Source: DASPMP01 sp035758925 (GTDB lineage: Bacteria > Gemmatimonadota > Gemmatimonadetes > Gemmatimonadales > Gemmatimonadaceae). Taken from it: a stretch of 63,393 nucleotides of DNA. The translations under genes and the position numbers were made by a program. The notes beneath the pieces are model-generated. The model made no database searches. It was not told the origin of the DNA and was given only the letters and a program-made list of their open reading frames with translations. This document shows, one piece after another, positions 39,508-48,557 of the stretch. The stretch covers positions 1-63,393 of the forward strand of contig DASTVV010000052.1 in NCBI GenBank assembly GCA_035758925.1, written 5' to 3'. Positions within the stretch are counted from its first letter, which is position 1. Each line of letters starts with the position of its first letter.

Positions 39508-42009
39508 TCAGTCGGCCCTCAGCGCCTCCGTCGGATCACTGCGTGCCGCACGAAGCGCGGGTACGATGCAGGCCGTCACCGACGACGCCACCAGCAGCGC
39601 AATCGTAAGGGCAAAGACTCTCGGCTCCATTGGGGAGACCTCGTAGAGCGACGAACGCAAAAGTCGAGTGACCGCGAAAGACGCAGCCACGCCGACCGCC
39701 ATTCCCATGAGTGGGAACGCGAGGCCCTCCTTGAGGACGAGCTGCACGACGCGCGGCGCCGATGCTCCCAGCGCGATGCGAATGCCGAACTCCCGTGTGC
39801 GCGTCGCGACGGCGTATGCGAGCACTGCGAAGATGCCACTCGCTGCCAGCACGATCGCGCCCGCGCCAAATCCACCGAACAGAAACGCGTCGAATCGGTT
39901 GCGTGCCCAGGAGCTGCCGACGATCTGCGACAGCGGCTGGACGTCGCGCATCGACACGTCGGGATCCACGCTGGTGATCGCCCTGCGCACATCAGGCACC
40001 AGTGCCATCGCGTTGCCGGCGGCGCGCACGAACACCATGCGTGACGCATACGTGAACTGCGCGAACGGCGTGTAGAAGCTGGCGGCGTTGGGACGCTGAT
40101 CCAGCGGCGCGTACACTACATCGCCGACGATGCCGACGATCTCGGCGCTCGAGTCCGGGCTGTTGAAGCTGCTGCCGCCGCTGAACCACACGCGCTTGCC
40201 GAGGGCATCTTCGTCCGGCCAGAAGCGCTTCGCGGCCGACTGGGAAATGACCGCCACGCGCGGAGCGCCGTGCACGTCGGACGTCGTGAAGACGCGGCCG
40301 CGGATCACGGGAATGCCCAGCGTGCTGAAGTGCGTGGGGGCCACATAGTGACGCAGCACCGGCGGTGCCTGGCCGGGGGCCGGAGCAGGGCGGCCGGCTA
40401 TATATAGTAGGGCGCTCGCCGTACCGCTCAGCGGTCCGCCCCCATCAACGGTTGCAGCCTCGACACCCGGCGCGCGTTCGATCGCCTCGAGCAGACGCGC
40501 GACGAACCGCGGGGCGGCCGCGACCGGCACCTTCACCTCCGACGGAATGACCCAGAAGGTGAGGACACGCCCCGGATCGACGCCGAGCCCGAGCTCCGTG
40601 CGCCGCATCCGCTGATAGCTGTCGATCAGGAGGCCCGCGGCTACCACGAGCAGGATCGCGAGCGCGGACTCGATGCTCACGATCAGGCCGCGCGCCGACG
40701 GACGCCTGAGCGAAAACGAGTGTGACGCGAGACCGCGCGCGCCGGCCTTGATGCCGCTCAGGATGTCGCCGCGGAACGCCGAGAGCGCCGGCGGGATGGC
40801 GATGAGCATCGTCGTGAGCGCGGCCAGCGCGAGGCCGAAGCCCAGCGCCACCGCGCCGAATGCGGGCGTGTCGAACGGCGCGATGGTTCCGTAGAAGTTG
40901 CGCGGCGCCCACACGTTCGCCGGCGGCGTCACCATGGAGCTCAGCCACCAGGCGCTCCACACTCCCAGCAACGACCCAACCGTTCCGAGGACGAGGCCAT
41001 CCGTCATCATGAACACGAACAGCCGGCGGCTACTGCTGCCGAGCGCCGTGCGCACCGCACTCTCGTGCCGGCGCGCCGCCGCGCGTCCGAGCAACAGGTT
41101 CACGACGTTCGCGCACGCCAACAAGTGCAGCAGCACCACCGCCGTCATGAGCACGCGCAGCGAGCGTCGCACACTGCGGTCCGCGCGGATTTCGTTCAGC
41201 GACACGGCGGTCGCGGTCACACGCTCGTCTGGCTGACGCGGATCGCTGGGCTGTGCGCGGTTGATCGTAGCGCCCAGGACGGCGAGCTCCGCGTTGGCGT
41301 CCGCGAGCGACACGCCTTCCTTCAACCGGCCCACGACACTGATGAAGTTCTGGTTGGTGCGGACGTAGTCGGCGTACGTGAGCTGCGCCGTCAACGTCGC
41401 TGGTACCCAGAACTCGGCCTGTCCCGAGATGCCGCGAAATCCGTCGGGCATCACGCCGATGATCGTGAGCGTCGCTCCATTGAGCCGGATGGCATTCCCG
41501 AGCACCGCCGTCGCGTCGGCTGCATCGGGCCAGCGCCGGCGCCAGAGTGAGTGACTGATGACGACAACGGCCGCGGGCGCCGACGGGTTGTCCTCGTCAG
41601 CCGTGTACACCCGGCCCTGCGACGGAGCGGCGCCAAGTACCTGGAAGTATGCCGCCGCAGTGGACTCCCCCCGGATCAATTCCGCGTCAGAGTCGCCGCC
41701 GCCCGTGAGCGTGACGCTATTGGCCGAGAAGTTGGCGGTGCGCTCGAAACTGCGTTGCTGCGCATGCAGCATCGACAATCGCTGGAACGACCATCGTTCG
41801 CGCCGCTGTGGCTCGCCCTGGGGATTTCGCACCAGGAACATCACCGCCAGTCGCTCGGCGTCGCGGAACGAAGGCTGTCGCCAGAGGGCTGCATGCACGA
41901 CGCCGAACGTCAGTGTCAGCGCGGCGACGCCCACTGCGAGCGTCAGGACGACGGCGGCAGCCATGCCGCGTGAGCGGGCCAGCGACCGGAGAACGGCGGG
42001 GTACGTCAT
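39508..42009 (-). CDS. ADOP family ABC permease
   Basis: 833 residues with two tandem MacB-PCD/FtsX units: a first helix AAAVVLTLAVGVAALTLTFGVVHAALW, a periplasmic domain, a first FtsX core (LRVLMTAVVLLHLLACANVVNLLLGRAAARRHESAVRTALG), then a second unit ending in VATRTREFGIRIALGASAPRVVQLVLKEGLAFPLMG and PALRAARSDPTEALRAD. This is the duplicated orphan permease (ADOP) layout. It starts directly at the first helix with no prefix domain. No cognate ATPase or PadR-type regulator adjoins, which is normal for the family. Confidence 0.9.
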   Translation of the reverse strand: MTYPAVLRSLARSRGMAAAVVLTLAVGVAALTLTFGVVHAALWRQPSFRDAERLAVMFLVRNPQGEPQRRERWSFQRLSMLHAQQRSFERTANFSANSVTLTGGGDSDAELIRGESTAAAYFQVLGAAPSQGRVYTADEDNPSAPAAVVVISHSLWRRRWPDAADATAVLGNAIRLNGATLTIIGVMPDGFRGISGQAEFWVPATLTAQLTYADYVRTNQNFISVVGRLKEGVSLADANAELAVLGATINRAQPSDPRQPDERVTATAVSLNEIRADRSVRRSLRVLMTAVVLLHLLACANVVNLLLGRAAARRHESAVRTALGSSSRRLFVFMMTDGLVLGTVGSLLGVWSAWWLSSMVTPPANVWAPRNFYGTIAPFDTPAFGAVALGFGLALAALTTMLIAIPPALSAFRGDILSGIKAGARGLASHSFSLRRPSARGLIVSIESALAILLVVAAGLLIDSYQRMRRTELGLGVDPGRVLTFWVIPSEVKVPVAAAPRFVARLLEAIERAPGVEAATVDGGGPLSGTASALLYIAGRPAPAPGQAPPVLRHYVAPTHFSTLGIPVIRGRVFTTSDVHGAPRVAVISQSAAKRFWPDEDALGKRVWFSGGSSFNSPDSSAEIVGIVGDVVYAPLDQRPNAASFYTPFAQFTYASRMVFVRAAGNAMALVPDVRRAITSVDPDVSMRDVQPLSQIVGSSWARNRFDAFLFGGFGAGAIVLAASGIFAVLAYAVATRTREFGIRIALGASAPRVVQLVLKEGLAFPLMGMAVGVAASFAVTRLLRSSLYEVSPMEPRVFALTIALLVASSVTACIVPALRAARSDPTEALRAD

Positions 42010-42165
42010 GCAGATAAGATGCTGCGGAAGGCTCTTTCGCTTAACGGGCGCACTCTCGCCATGTTCTAGCTGTCTGGTCGATCGAGCCTCAGGAGGATCC
42101 AGTGCGAGCGCCGCAAATGGGCCGGTGCGCCACGACTGATCGCAACGGCGTGTATACTTTCACCG

Positions 42166-42795
42166 GTGACAGACGACTCATCGGACTCCCCCTACCGGCA
42201 CACCCACCCGCGATCCGCGCCGAAGCCGCACAAGCCGCATAAGCCGCACCCCGTTCACAAGGCACACGGCCGAAAGGCGTCGACCACGAAGAACGCTAAG
42301 CGCAAGCCATCCACGAGCGGGCGACGCCGCAAACGGGGAGCGGGCAGAACCGAGCCGGGCGCGTCGCCGCACACGTCTCACCCCACCACGCGCGCCGCGC
42401 AAGTCTCGACGCGGGCGTGGTTGCTCAGACAGTACGGCCCCACGTGCGCCTACTGCGGTGTGCAGTTCGCCACGCGGACAATGACACTCGACCATGTGGC
42501 CCCGCGGCGCGGGCAGTCTGCGTACGACCGCCGCGACAACCTGGTGCTGGCTTGTAGACCCTGCAATATCAAGAAGCGGGATCAGTCGCCGCTCGCGTTT
42601 CTCCTCGGCCTTCGCAGCCGGGCGGTCAATCTCGTGAAGTTCGGGGCGCACTTGAGCGAGGGGTTACTCGAGATGGCGCGCTCGCTGATACCAAATCACC
42701 TGGTGCCGTCGTCGGGGCGCGCCAACATTGACTACTCGAAGTGGGGACCCCTGCCCACACAGTCCGACGACGACGACTCTCCGTATCGGCGCTAG
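42166..42795 (+). CDS. HNH endonuclease with Lys/His-rich N-terminal tail
   Basis: 209 residues. The first 75 are basic and low-complexity (KPHKPHKPHPVHKAHGRK, then RRRKRG), histone-H1-like, and likely bind nucleic acid or metal. Residues about 85-140 are an HNH domain of the HNH_5/McrA group: C94xxC97, TLDHVAPRRG with D109-H110, N125 and C130xxC133 (LACRPCNIKKRDQSP), i.e. two zinc-binding Cys pairs around the beta-beta-alpha metal fold. The GTG start lies 8 bp after a TATACT box with no ribosome site, which suggests a leaderless mRNA. There are no restriction or mobile-element genes nearby. Confidence 0.85.
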   Translation: MTDDSSDSPYRHTHPRSAPKPHKPHKPHPVHKAHGRKASTTKNAKRKPSTSGRRRKRGAGRTEPGASPHTSHPTTRAAQVSTRAWLLRQYGPTCAYCGVQFATRTMTLDHVAPRRGQSAYDRRDNLVLACRPCNIKKRDQSPLAFLLGLRSRAVNLVKFGAHLSEGLLEMARSLIPNHLVPSSGRANIDYSKWGPLPTQSDDDDSPYRR

Positions 42796-43166
42796 GACGG
42801 CAGGCATCCATCAACATGCCTGCGTCGGCTGGTCATGGCCGCCACACCGCAAGTCCCTGACCCACCACTTTCGTTACAGCCGCCGCTCCAGCTCCCGATG
42901 AGTATGGTTCCGCCGATCGAGTGGCCAACGACGATCGCACCCCGGTGAAGCGCGCCGATTTCACGCTCGATGGCGACTCCCCAGGCCGCGACTTGGGGGA
43001 TCTGCCTCGGCTGCGCGCTTCTCGCGCCCCCACCCTGCAAACTGGCGCGCCTCGCCAGCAGTCGCGGCGACGTCGCCGCTAGCCACGGAACGCCATATGA
43101 GCTATACCAGTGATCAAGCGGCAATTCGATCGAGACTCCGCACACCATCACATGTGACGATTCCAT
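42792..43166 (-). pseudogene. Remnant of an alpha/beta-hydrolase (RBBP9-like)
   Basis: The only recognisable stretch is AWGVAIEREIGALHRGAIVVGHSIGGTILI, which matches the helix and nucleophile elbow (GHSIGG) of small RBBP9/YdeN-like hydrolases. The sequence before it (SPRLLARRASLQGGGARSAQPRQIPQ) and after it (GSWSGGCNESGGSG) does not continue the fold, and no catalytic Asp or His follows. The frame overlaps the end of the HNH gene by 4 bp. It is best read as a decayed gene; the region 42796-43207 holds nothing else I can support. Confidence 0.5.
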
Positions 43167-43207
43167 CGATGTAACGAAGAAGCGGAACTTCTTGCGCGGG
43201 AGAGCAC

Positions 43208-44233
43208 GTGAACATGCCCAGTCTGCATTCGGTCGCTCTCGTAGGCACGTCGTTGTTGATCGCGTGCGGCGGAGAGCGCCGCGGCGGCGCCGAGACGCTC
43301 GGCGGACGTCACCTGCACGGTGACACCCTCACGATCGCGATGATCGGCAAGAGCACGACGAATCCCGTCTTTGTCGCGGCGAAGAACGGCGCTCAGGCCG
43401 CGGCGCGCGACCTGTCACAGAGACACAACGTGCCGATCGTGGTCCGATGGATCACGCCGCAGACGGAGGACGCCGCGGGCCAGGTGGAAGGCGTGCACGT
43501 CGCCGTGAAGGAAGGCGCAGACGCGATTCTGATCTCGATATCGGATGCAGCAGTGCTGACCGGAGCGATCAATCAAGCGGTCGATGCCGGTGTCGAGGTC
43601 ATGACGTTCGACAGCGACGCGCCCGCCTCGAGGCGCTTCGCCTACTATGGCGTGGACGACTACGACTTGGGACGCCAGACCATGGCCGAGCTCGCGACGC
43701 TCATGGGAAACAAGGGAAAGGTGGGGATACTGGCCGGCAACGAGAACGCGCCGAATCTCCAGGCGCGCGCGAGAGGAGCCACCGAGGAGGCAGCAAGACA
43801 TCCCGGCATCCAGCTCATCGGCACCTTCCACCACCGTGAAGACCCACGGGACGCGACCGCCGAAATGCAGCGCGTGAAGAAGGCGCATCCGGACCTGAAC
43901 GGCTGGGCGATGATCGGAGGGTGGCCGCTCTTCGGCACGACCTTGCTTACCGACGCCAGCGCCAAAGGCTACAAGATGGTCGCGGTCGACGCGCTGCCGC
44001 CGCAACTGGCGTACGTCGATGAAGGCGTCGTGCCGGTGTTGCTCGCGCAGCCCGTGTACCAGTGGGGCTATGTGGGCGTCCAGACGATAGTGGACAGGGT
44101 GCGCTTCAGGGCGGTTGTGCCGCAGACCAACTCGATGAAGGTCGTGCGGGTCACGAAAGAGAACCTCAAGCCATGGGCGCAGCAGCTGAAGGATTGGGGC
44201 ATCGCGGGCGTGCCGCCCAAATACCTGCAATAG
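43208..44233 (+). CDS. Sugar-binding periplasmic lipoprotein (RbsB type)
   Basis: 341 residues. The signal peptide ends in a lipobox (LLIACGGE). The mature protein has the type I periplasmic-binding fold of ribose-like ABC systems: TIAMIGKSTTNPVFVAAKNGAQAAARDL, VKEGADAILISISDAAVLTGAINQAVDAGVEVMTFDSD, YYGVDDYDLGRQTMAELATLMGNKGKVGILAGNENAPNLQARARG, and a C-terminal DEGVVPVLLAQPVYQWGYVGVQ. GTG at 43208 has GGAG five bases upstream; ATG at 43214 is possible. No ABC ATPase or permease is nearby, so it is an orphan that may signal or share a remote transporter. Confidence 0.88.
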   Translation: MNMPSLHSVALVGTSLLIACGGERRGGAETLGGRHLHGDTLTIAMIGKSTTNPVFVAAKNGAQAAARDLSQRHNVPIVVRWITPQTEDAAGQVEGVHVAVKEGADAILISISDAAVLTGAINQAVDAGVEVMTFDSDAPASRRFAYYGVDDYDLGRQTMAELATLMGNKGKVGILAGNENAPNLQARARGATEEAARHPGIQLIGTFHHREDPRDATAEMQRVKKAHPDLNGWAMIGGWPLFGTTLLTDASAKGYKMVAVDALPPQLAYVDEGVVPVLLAQPVYQWGYVGVQTIVDRVRFRAVVPQTNSMKVVRVTKENLKPWAQQLKDWGIAGVPPKYLQ

Positions 44234-44239
44234 GGCGGT

Positions 44240-46411
44240 CTAGGGCTGCCGAACGATGACGAACCGCTGCCCGTCGGGCGAGACGTCGTACATCGTGTTG
44301 GCTCCGAAATGAATCGGCATTCGGAACAACACGGTCCGTGACTCCACCGCCGGCGGTGCATCGCCTGACGGCGCGCTGAGTCTGACCGCCACCAGCGCGT
44401 CGCCATTCCAGTAGTACAGCTCTCGTCCGTCGCCACGCCAGACGGGATGGAGGCCACCGTCCTGGGAGATGGACACGCGACGTCCCGGCCATGAGTAGGA
44501 ATCGAGATACACCTCGTTCCGCCCCGATTCGTCGGACGTGTACGCCACCCAGCGGCCGTCGGGTGAGATGCGGGCGGCCGACTCGTTGGCGCGCGTCGCG
44601 ACGTACGGCCGCGCCGGTGAGCCGTCCGCCGGCTGCACGATGATATCGAAGTCCCCCCTTCCGGGACGCTGATCCGAGACGAGCAACGCGCTGCCGTCGC
44701 GCAGCCAGTCGCTCGGGTACTGTATCCCCTCGCGCGCCGCGAGCGTTCGCGCGTCTCCGCCGCCGGCCTTCTGCGTCAGCAGATCCTTCTCGCCCGGCGA
44801 GTTCGACGAGTACGCGATGGCCGCGCCAGTCCCGCTCCACTGCGGGTCGTTGTTGTCTCCGTCGTCGTCGGTCAGACGCTTCGTCGTGCCAGCCTTGAGG
44901 TCCGTCACATAGATGTCACTCGTACTCCGACCGGCACCGAAGGCGCCGTACGCAACCAGACTCCCGTCTGGCGAGAAGCGTGGCGTCCACGGACGATTGG
45001 CCGCGATGGTGCGCATTGGACGACCGGCGCGATCGACCATAGTGAGGGACATGCCTCCTGCCCGCACCGGTCCGCCTTTCCATTCGGCGCCCGCAGCGAC
45101 CGACGGACGCAACGCGGCTTTCACCGCGCTGGTCCAGCTATCCAGGAACGAAGGGCGGCCGAGCGCCAGGCCGCCCACGAGGCCGAGGACGAGCATGGCG
45201 CCGGCGGCGTACAGCGCCGTCCGGACGGAGACCACACGTTCGGGTGACGGCGCGCTTGCATCGGCGCGGGCAACCGGTTCAACGGGAGCATCGAGTGACG
45301 CGGCGAATGCCGCTGCGCTCGCGAAGCGCTCGTCGGGCCGCTTGGAAAGAGCCCGCTGCACCGTGGCGTCGACGGACGACGGCACGTCGGCCCGACGCGT
45401 GGCCAGCGCCAACGGCTGCACGTGCAGCACGCGCTGCAGCACGGCGTGCCGCGACGCCGCCGCGAACGGCGCTTCACCCGCGATCATCTCGTGCAGCACC
45501 GCTCCCAGCGCGTAGACGTCGGTGCGCGCATCGATGGCGCGCTCGCCCTTTGCCTGCTCGGGCGCCATGTACTGCGGGGTGCCGAGCGTTATGCCGGTAC
45601 GGGTGAGGCGCTCACCGCCGGCGTGCTCCAGCGCCAAGGCGATGCCGAAGTCGGCGACCAGCGCGTGTCCGCCTTCGGTTTGCAGCAGAACGTTCTCGGG
45701 CTTCACGTCGCGGTGCACGACTCCGTGGCGGTGCGCATGATCGAGCGCCTCCGCCATCTGGCGCACCAGCTGCAGGGAGACCTGCACGCTCAAGCGACCC
45801 TCACGCTCGAGGCGCGAGCGCAGCGTCTCGCCCTCGACGTATGGCATGACATACCACAGCAAGCCGTCCGCGCTTCCCGAGTCGAACAACGCGAGGATGT
45901 GCGGGTGCTGCAGCGACGCAGTGACGCGGATCTCCTCGAGGAACCGCTGCGCGCCGACGGCTGCCGTCAGCTCCTCACGAAGCACCTTGATGGCGACGCG
46001 GCGATCGTGTCGCAGGTCGCGTGCAAGGTGTACGGTTGCCATACCGCCGCGCGCGATCTCGCGCTCGATCTCGTAGCGGCCGGCCAGCGCCTTCGCGAGT
46101 CGCTCGGTTTGCGTGGCCCCACTCTGCGCGCCGCTCGCGTCCGATGAGCCGGCGGCCACGGCCCCCACGGCAGCCTCGACAGCCGGTCGTTCGAGGAATT
46201 CGTCGTGGGCGCGGTCGTGGGCGGCGAGCAGTGATAAGACCTCACGTTGCATGTCTGCATCCCCGCCGCAGGCGTCAGCAACGAAAGGTTCGCGCCCTGC
46301 CGGCTCACACTCGAGCGCTGCCGCCAGGATTGCGTTCACCGCGCGCCACCGATCGGGCGTCATCGGCTCGGGCGGCCCAGCATCTCCCCGTTCCTGCGCG
46401 GGCATGTTCAT
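44240..46411 (-). CDS. Ser/Thr protein kinase with PD40/TolB-like propeller
   Basis: 723 residues. An N-terminal helical segment (RWRAVNAILAAALECEPAGREPFVADAC, 20-75) typical of kinases paired with ECF sigmas leads to a Hanks kinase (P-loop ARGGMATVHLA, K142 in VAIK, HRDVKPENVLL, DFGIA, GTPQYMAPEQ). A membrane helix (about 385-410) is followed by a periplasmic half with PD40/WD40-like repeats (PRFSPDGSLVAYG, PQWSGTGAAIAYSSN, ARISPDGRWVAYTSDESG, YDVSPDGQRFVIV). Its start overlaps the sigma factor stop (ATGA), so the two are one unit. The propeller probably senses an extracytoplasmic ligand. Confidence 0.94.
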   Translation of the reverse strand: MNMPAQERGDAGPPEPMTPDRWRAVNAILAAALECEPAGREPFVADACGGDADMQREVLSLLAAHDRAHDEFLERPAVEAAVGAVAAGSSDASGAQSGATQTERLAKALAGRYEIEREIARGGMATVHLARDLRHDRRVAIKVLREELTAAVGAQRFLEEIRVTASLQHPHILALFDSGSADGLLWYVMPYVEGETLRSRLEREGRLSVQVSLQLVRQMAEALDHAHRHGVVHRDVKPENVLLQTEGGHALVADFGIALALEHAGGERLTRTGITLGTPQYMAPEQAKGERAIDARTDVYALGAVLHEMIAGEAPFAAASRHAVLQRVLHVQPLALATRRADVPSSVDATVQRALSKRPDERFASAAAFAASLDAPVEPVARADASAPSPERVVSVRTALYAAGAMLVLGLVGGLALGRPSFLDSWTSAVKAALRPSVAAGAEWKGGPVRAGGMSLTMVDRAGRPMRTIAANRPWTPRFSPDGSLVAYGAFGAGRSTSDIYVTDLKAGTTKRLTDDDGDNNDPQWSGTGAAIAYSSNSPGEKDLLTQKAGGGDARTLAAREGIQYPSDWLRDGSALLVSDQRPGRGDFDIIVQPADGSPARPYVATRANESAARISPDGRWVAYTSDESGRNEVYLDSYSWPGRRVSISQDGGLHPVWRGDGRELYYWNGDALVAVRLSAPSGDAPPAVESRTVLFRMPIHFGANTMYDVSPDGQRFVIVRQP

Positions 46412-47016
46412 CGCTCGAGCTCACGGCGGAGCCACATGCGCGCGATGGCCCATTGGCGGCCAACGGTCGCTGTCGAGACGCCGAGCGCCTCCGCGGCTTC
46501 GGGAATACTGAGACCCGCGAAGTAGCGCAGGTCAACCAGCTGCGCCTTCTGCGGATCCAGGGCTGCGAGGCGCGTGAGGGCGGCGTCCAGGGCGATCAGG
46601 TCCACGGCATTCTGTATACTCTCCGCTGGTGACATTCCGACGCCGGCATCCAGACGATCCGCATCCGCGAGCGAGACCTGCACCGCGCCGTCGCCGCGCT
46701 TGAGCGCGTGCCGCGTGCGTGCATAGTCGATCAGCACGCGCCGCATCATCCGCGCGGCGATGGCGAAGAACTGAGTCCGGCTCTCCCAGCGCGCGCTCTG
46801 CTGGTCGCCGAGGCGCAGCCATGCCTCGTGCACGAGCGCGGTGGGCTGGAGCGTGTGCCCCTCGTTCTCGCGGCGCAGTGCGATCTGTGCCTGCCGGCGA
46901 AGCTCCTCGTAGACCATCCGGACGAGCGACTCGCTCGCTTCCGCGTCGCCCGCACCCCACGCGCGTAACAGTTCCGTCACTTCGTGCGAGGCGACCTCGG
47001 GCGGCGTGTTGGGCAT
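46408..47016 (-). CDS. ECF sigma factor of the kinase-linked (Sig-70_X6-like) type
   Basis: 202 residues. Region 2: LVRMVYEELRRQAQIALRRENEGHTLQPTALVHEAWLRL, then FFAIAARMMRRVLIDYARTRHALKRG; region 4: LDAALTRLAALDPQKAQLVDLRYFAGLSIPEAAEALGVSTATVGRQWAIARMWLRREL. The VHEAWLRL and the kinase partner mark the group that works with Ser/Thr kinases and has no classic anti-sigma. The ATG at 47016 has CCGGAG with good spacing. It overlaps the kinase gene by 4 bp. Confidence 0.94.
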   Translation of the reverse strand: MPNTPPEVASHEVTELLRAWGAGDAEASESLVRMVYEELRRQAQIALRRENEGHTLQPTALVHEAWLRLGDQQSARWESRTQFFAIAARMMRRVLIDYARTRHALKRGDGAVQVSLADADRLDAGVGMSPAESIQNAVDLIALDAALTRLAALDPQKAQLVDLRYFAGLSIPEAAEALGVSTATVGRQWAIARMWLRRELER

Positions 47017-47143
47017 CAATACTCCGGACTGAGTCGTGTTGGCCTCCGTTGGACAGCGCCGTCCGTGATTGGGTTGGCCCGCGTTCTCCGCGTTATGGGA
47101 AGAGGCGCAGAATGCGCCAGTTCCACACTGATGGAGGACAACA

Positions 47144-47569
47144 ATGACTACGCGATCCCGGCGCGCCCTGGTTTCAATGGCCGCTGTAATGAGCATCACA
47201 CTCGTGCTCGGCTGCGCTCGAGTGCCTTCGCAGTCCCTAACGGACGGATCGTCACGCATTGAAGCCCGTCCGTTCGCCGTGCGATTCGACAACGGAGCGC
47301 GCGAGTATGTGCACGTCTACCTGATCGGCGAGAAGCGCGAGTGGCTGCTGGGTCGCGTCGAGCCGGGGGCGACCCGGACGCTGCCGATTCCCGAGGAAGC
47401 GCTCCGGAACACGATGTTCGTTCGGCTCGCGGTCATCTCGGGCGACCGGGCGATCTTTCAGGCGGCGCGCAATTCGCGCGCGACGCTGACCATCGCGCAG
47501 CCGCTGTCGTCACTGCTCGCGGAGCGTTGGAGTTTTGCGCAGGGCCAGCTGAAGTCGCTCAGCCGGTAG
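47144..47569 (+). CDS. Lipoprotein of unknown function
   Basis: 141 residues with a lipobox (ITLVLGCARV). The mature part is a small beta-rich domain (FAVRFDNGAREYVHVYLIGEKREWLLGRVEPGATRTLPIP, then VRLAVISGDRAIFQAARNSRATLTI), consistent with an Ig-like or beta-sandwich fold. A GGAGG site lies at 47132-47136. It is divergent from the ECF sigma factor, so its promoter may be a target of that sigma; this is an inference from position only. Confidence 0.75.
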   Translation: MTTRSRRALVSMAAVMSITLVLGCARVPSQSLTDGSSRIEARPFAVRFDNGAREYVHVYLIGEKREWLLGRVEPGATRTLPIPEEALRNTMFVRLAVISGDRAIFQAARNSRATLTIAQPLSSLLAERWSFAQGQLKSLSR

Positions 47570-47626
47570 CGGTTCCTCAGGACCATCACACGCCGTTCCG
47601 GTGTACTGCGCTGGGCGCCTGGCGAG

Positions 47627-48526
47627 ATGGCGCCCAAGCGCGCATCGTTGCGCACCATGGTCTCGCTCTCGAGGGTTGTGCGTGGCGCGTTCCTGAGGAT
47701 GCTCCCCACGAGCGCCCTCCTGATGGCTGTCGGACTCACGCCGCTGATGCTCTCCAATGTTCCTGGGCTAAGTCCAAAGGCCCCGCTCATCGCCGGTGCT
47801 GAACTGCTCGCCGCCAGTCTGGGGTACTTCGCCATGCTGGCAATTCTCCGACGGTGGCTCAAGTCTGACACTCCCGTCGATTCGCGACCGAGCGTCGTCG
47901 CGGGCGTTGTCGCGCCAGTCGCGATCATTCTTGGCCTGATGGTCACCGGGAGCCCGCACCAACTCGCGGAACTGGTGGGAACCTCTGCTGTCGTCGGCGG
48001 GAGTCTCGGTGTGGGGATGTTCTTCCCCTGGCTGTCGCGGTCGCCCCGGAACGTCGTCGCTGCCATCGTGCTGGCCGCGTCGATGGGCCTCGCCGCGTGT
48101 CGTCGGACGCCTGCTGTGCCACCGATCTCGCCAAGCGTGCTCATGGCTGCCGACAGCGTCGCGCTGCAGCAGTATCCGGGAGCCGTAACGGGAGACTGGC
48201 GGCGCATCGTCATTCGTCGCAGTGGCGCCGCCACGGTCGTTCGTGATTCCGCCAGGGCTCGCCCCCGCCGTCTGACGATTCGTCGCGACGTCTATCAGCG
48301 CGTCGTGAACCTGGCGGTCGCCGCCGATTTTGGCGCCCTCCCGGATACCATCCCGACGCACCCGGTTTTTGGCCACAGGTGCGGCAGCGATGGCCCGATA
48401 GTCGTCGTCACCGTCTACGCCGCCAAGGTCGCCAAGAAGGTGGTGGATGACTCGCGGTGCGTCTGGGCTCCGGCGGCGTTACGCGAGCTGGAGCGCGCGA
48501 TCATCCAGGCGGCCGGCGAGAAGTAA
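47627..48526 (+). CDS. Membrane segment followed by DUF6438-like lipoprotein (possible composite frame)
   Basis: 299 residues. Residues 1-130 hold about four membrane helices and a basic start. From ATG at 48017 (residue 131) the frame reads MFFPWLSRSPRNVVAAIVLAASMGLAAC, a complete lipoprotein signal with lipobox, then a DUF6438-like domain (WRRIVIRRSGAATVV, FGHRCGSDGPIVVVTVYAAKVAKKVVDDSRCVWAPAALRELERAI). Either this is one protein, or a short membrane protein remnant runs in frame into an independent lipoprotein gene starting at 48017. I favour the second reading because a lipobox in mid-protein would otherwise be unused. Confidence 0.55.
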   Translation: MAPKRASLRTMVSLSRVVRGAFLRMLPTSALLMAVGLTPLMLSNVPGLSPKAPLIAGAELLAASLGYFAMLAILRRWLKSDTPVDSRPSVVAGVVAPVAIILGLMVTGSPHQLAELVGTSAVVGGSLGVGMFFPWLSRSPRNVVAAIVLAASMGLAACRRTPAVPPISPSVLMAADSVALQQYPGAVTGDWRRIVIRRSGAATVVRDSARARPRRLTIRRDVYQRVVNLAVAADFGALPDTIPTHPVFGHRCGSDGPIVVVTVYAAKVAKKVVDDSRCVWAPAALRELERAIIQAAGEK

Positions 48527-48557
48527 TCGTGAAAGCCGATCGCCCGTATCTCGCCGA

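Noticed and set aside
39463..39640. GAGAGGAG and ATG at 39480 suggesting a small plus-strand gene
   Set aside because: The frame runs antisense into the ADOP permease 3' end with no protein-like composition; probably chance.
40395..40412. CTATATATAGTAG inside the ADOP permease resembling the arsR operator half
   Set aside because: It lies within codons for LLYIAG, is not palindromic beyond a few bases and is not near a start.
42166..43166. A defence island around the HNH nuclease
   Set aside because: Neighbours are an ABC permease, a hydrolase remnant and a sugar-binding protein; no methylase, helicase or other defence gene is present.
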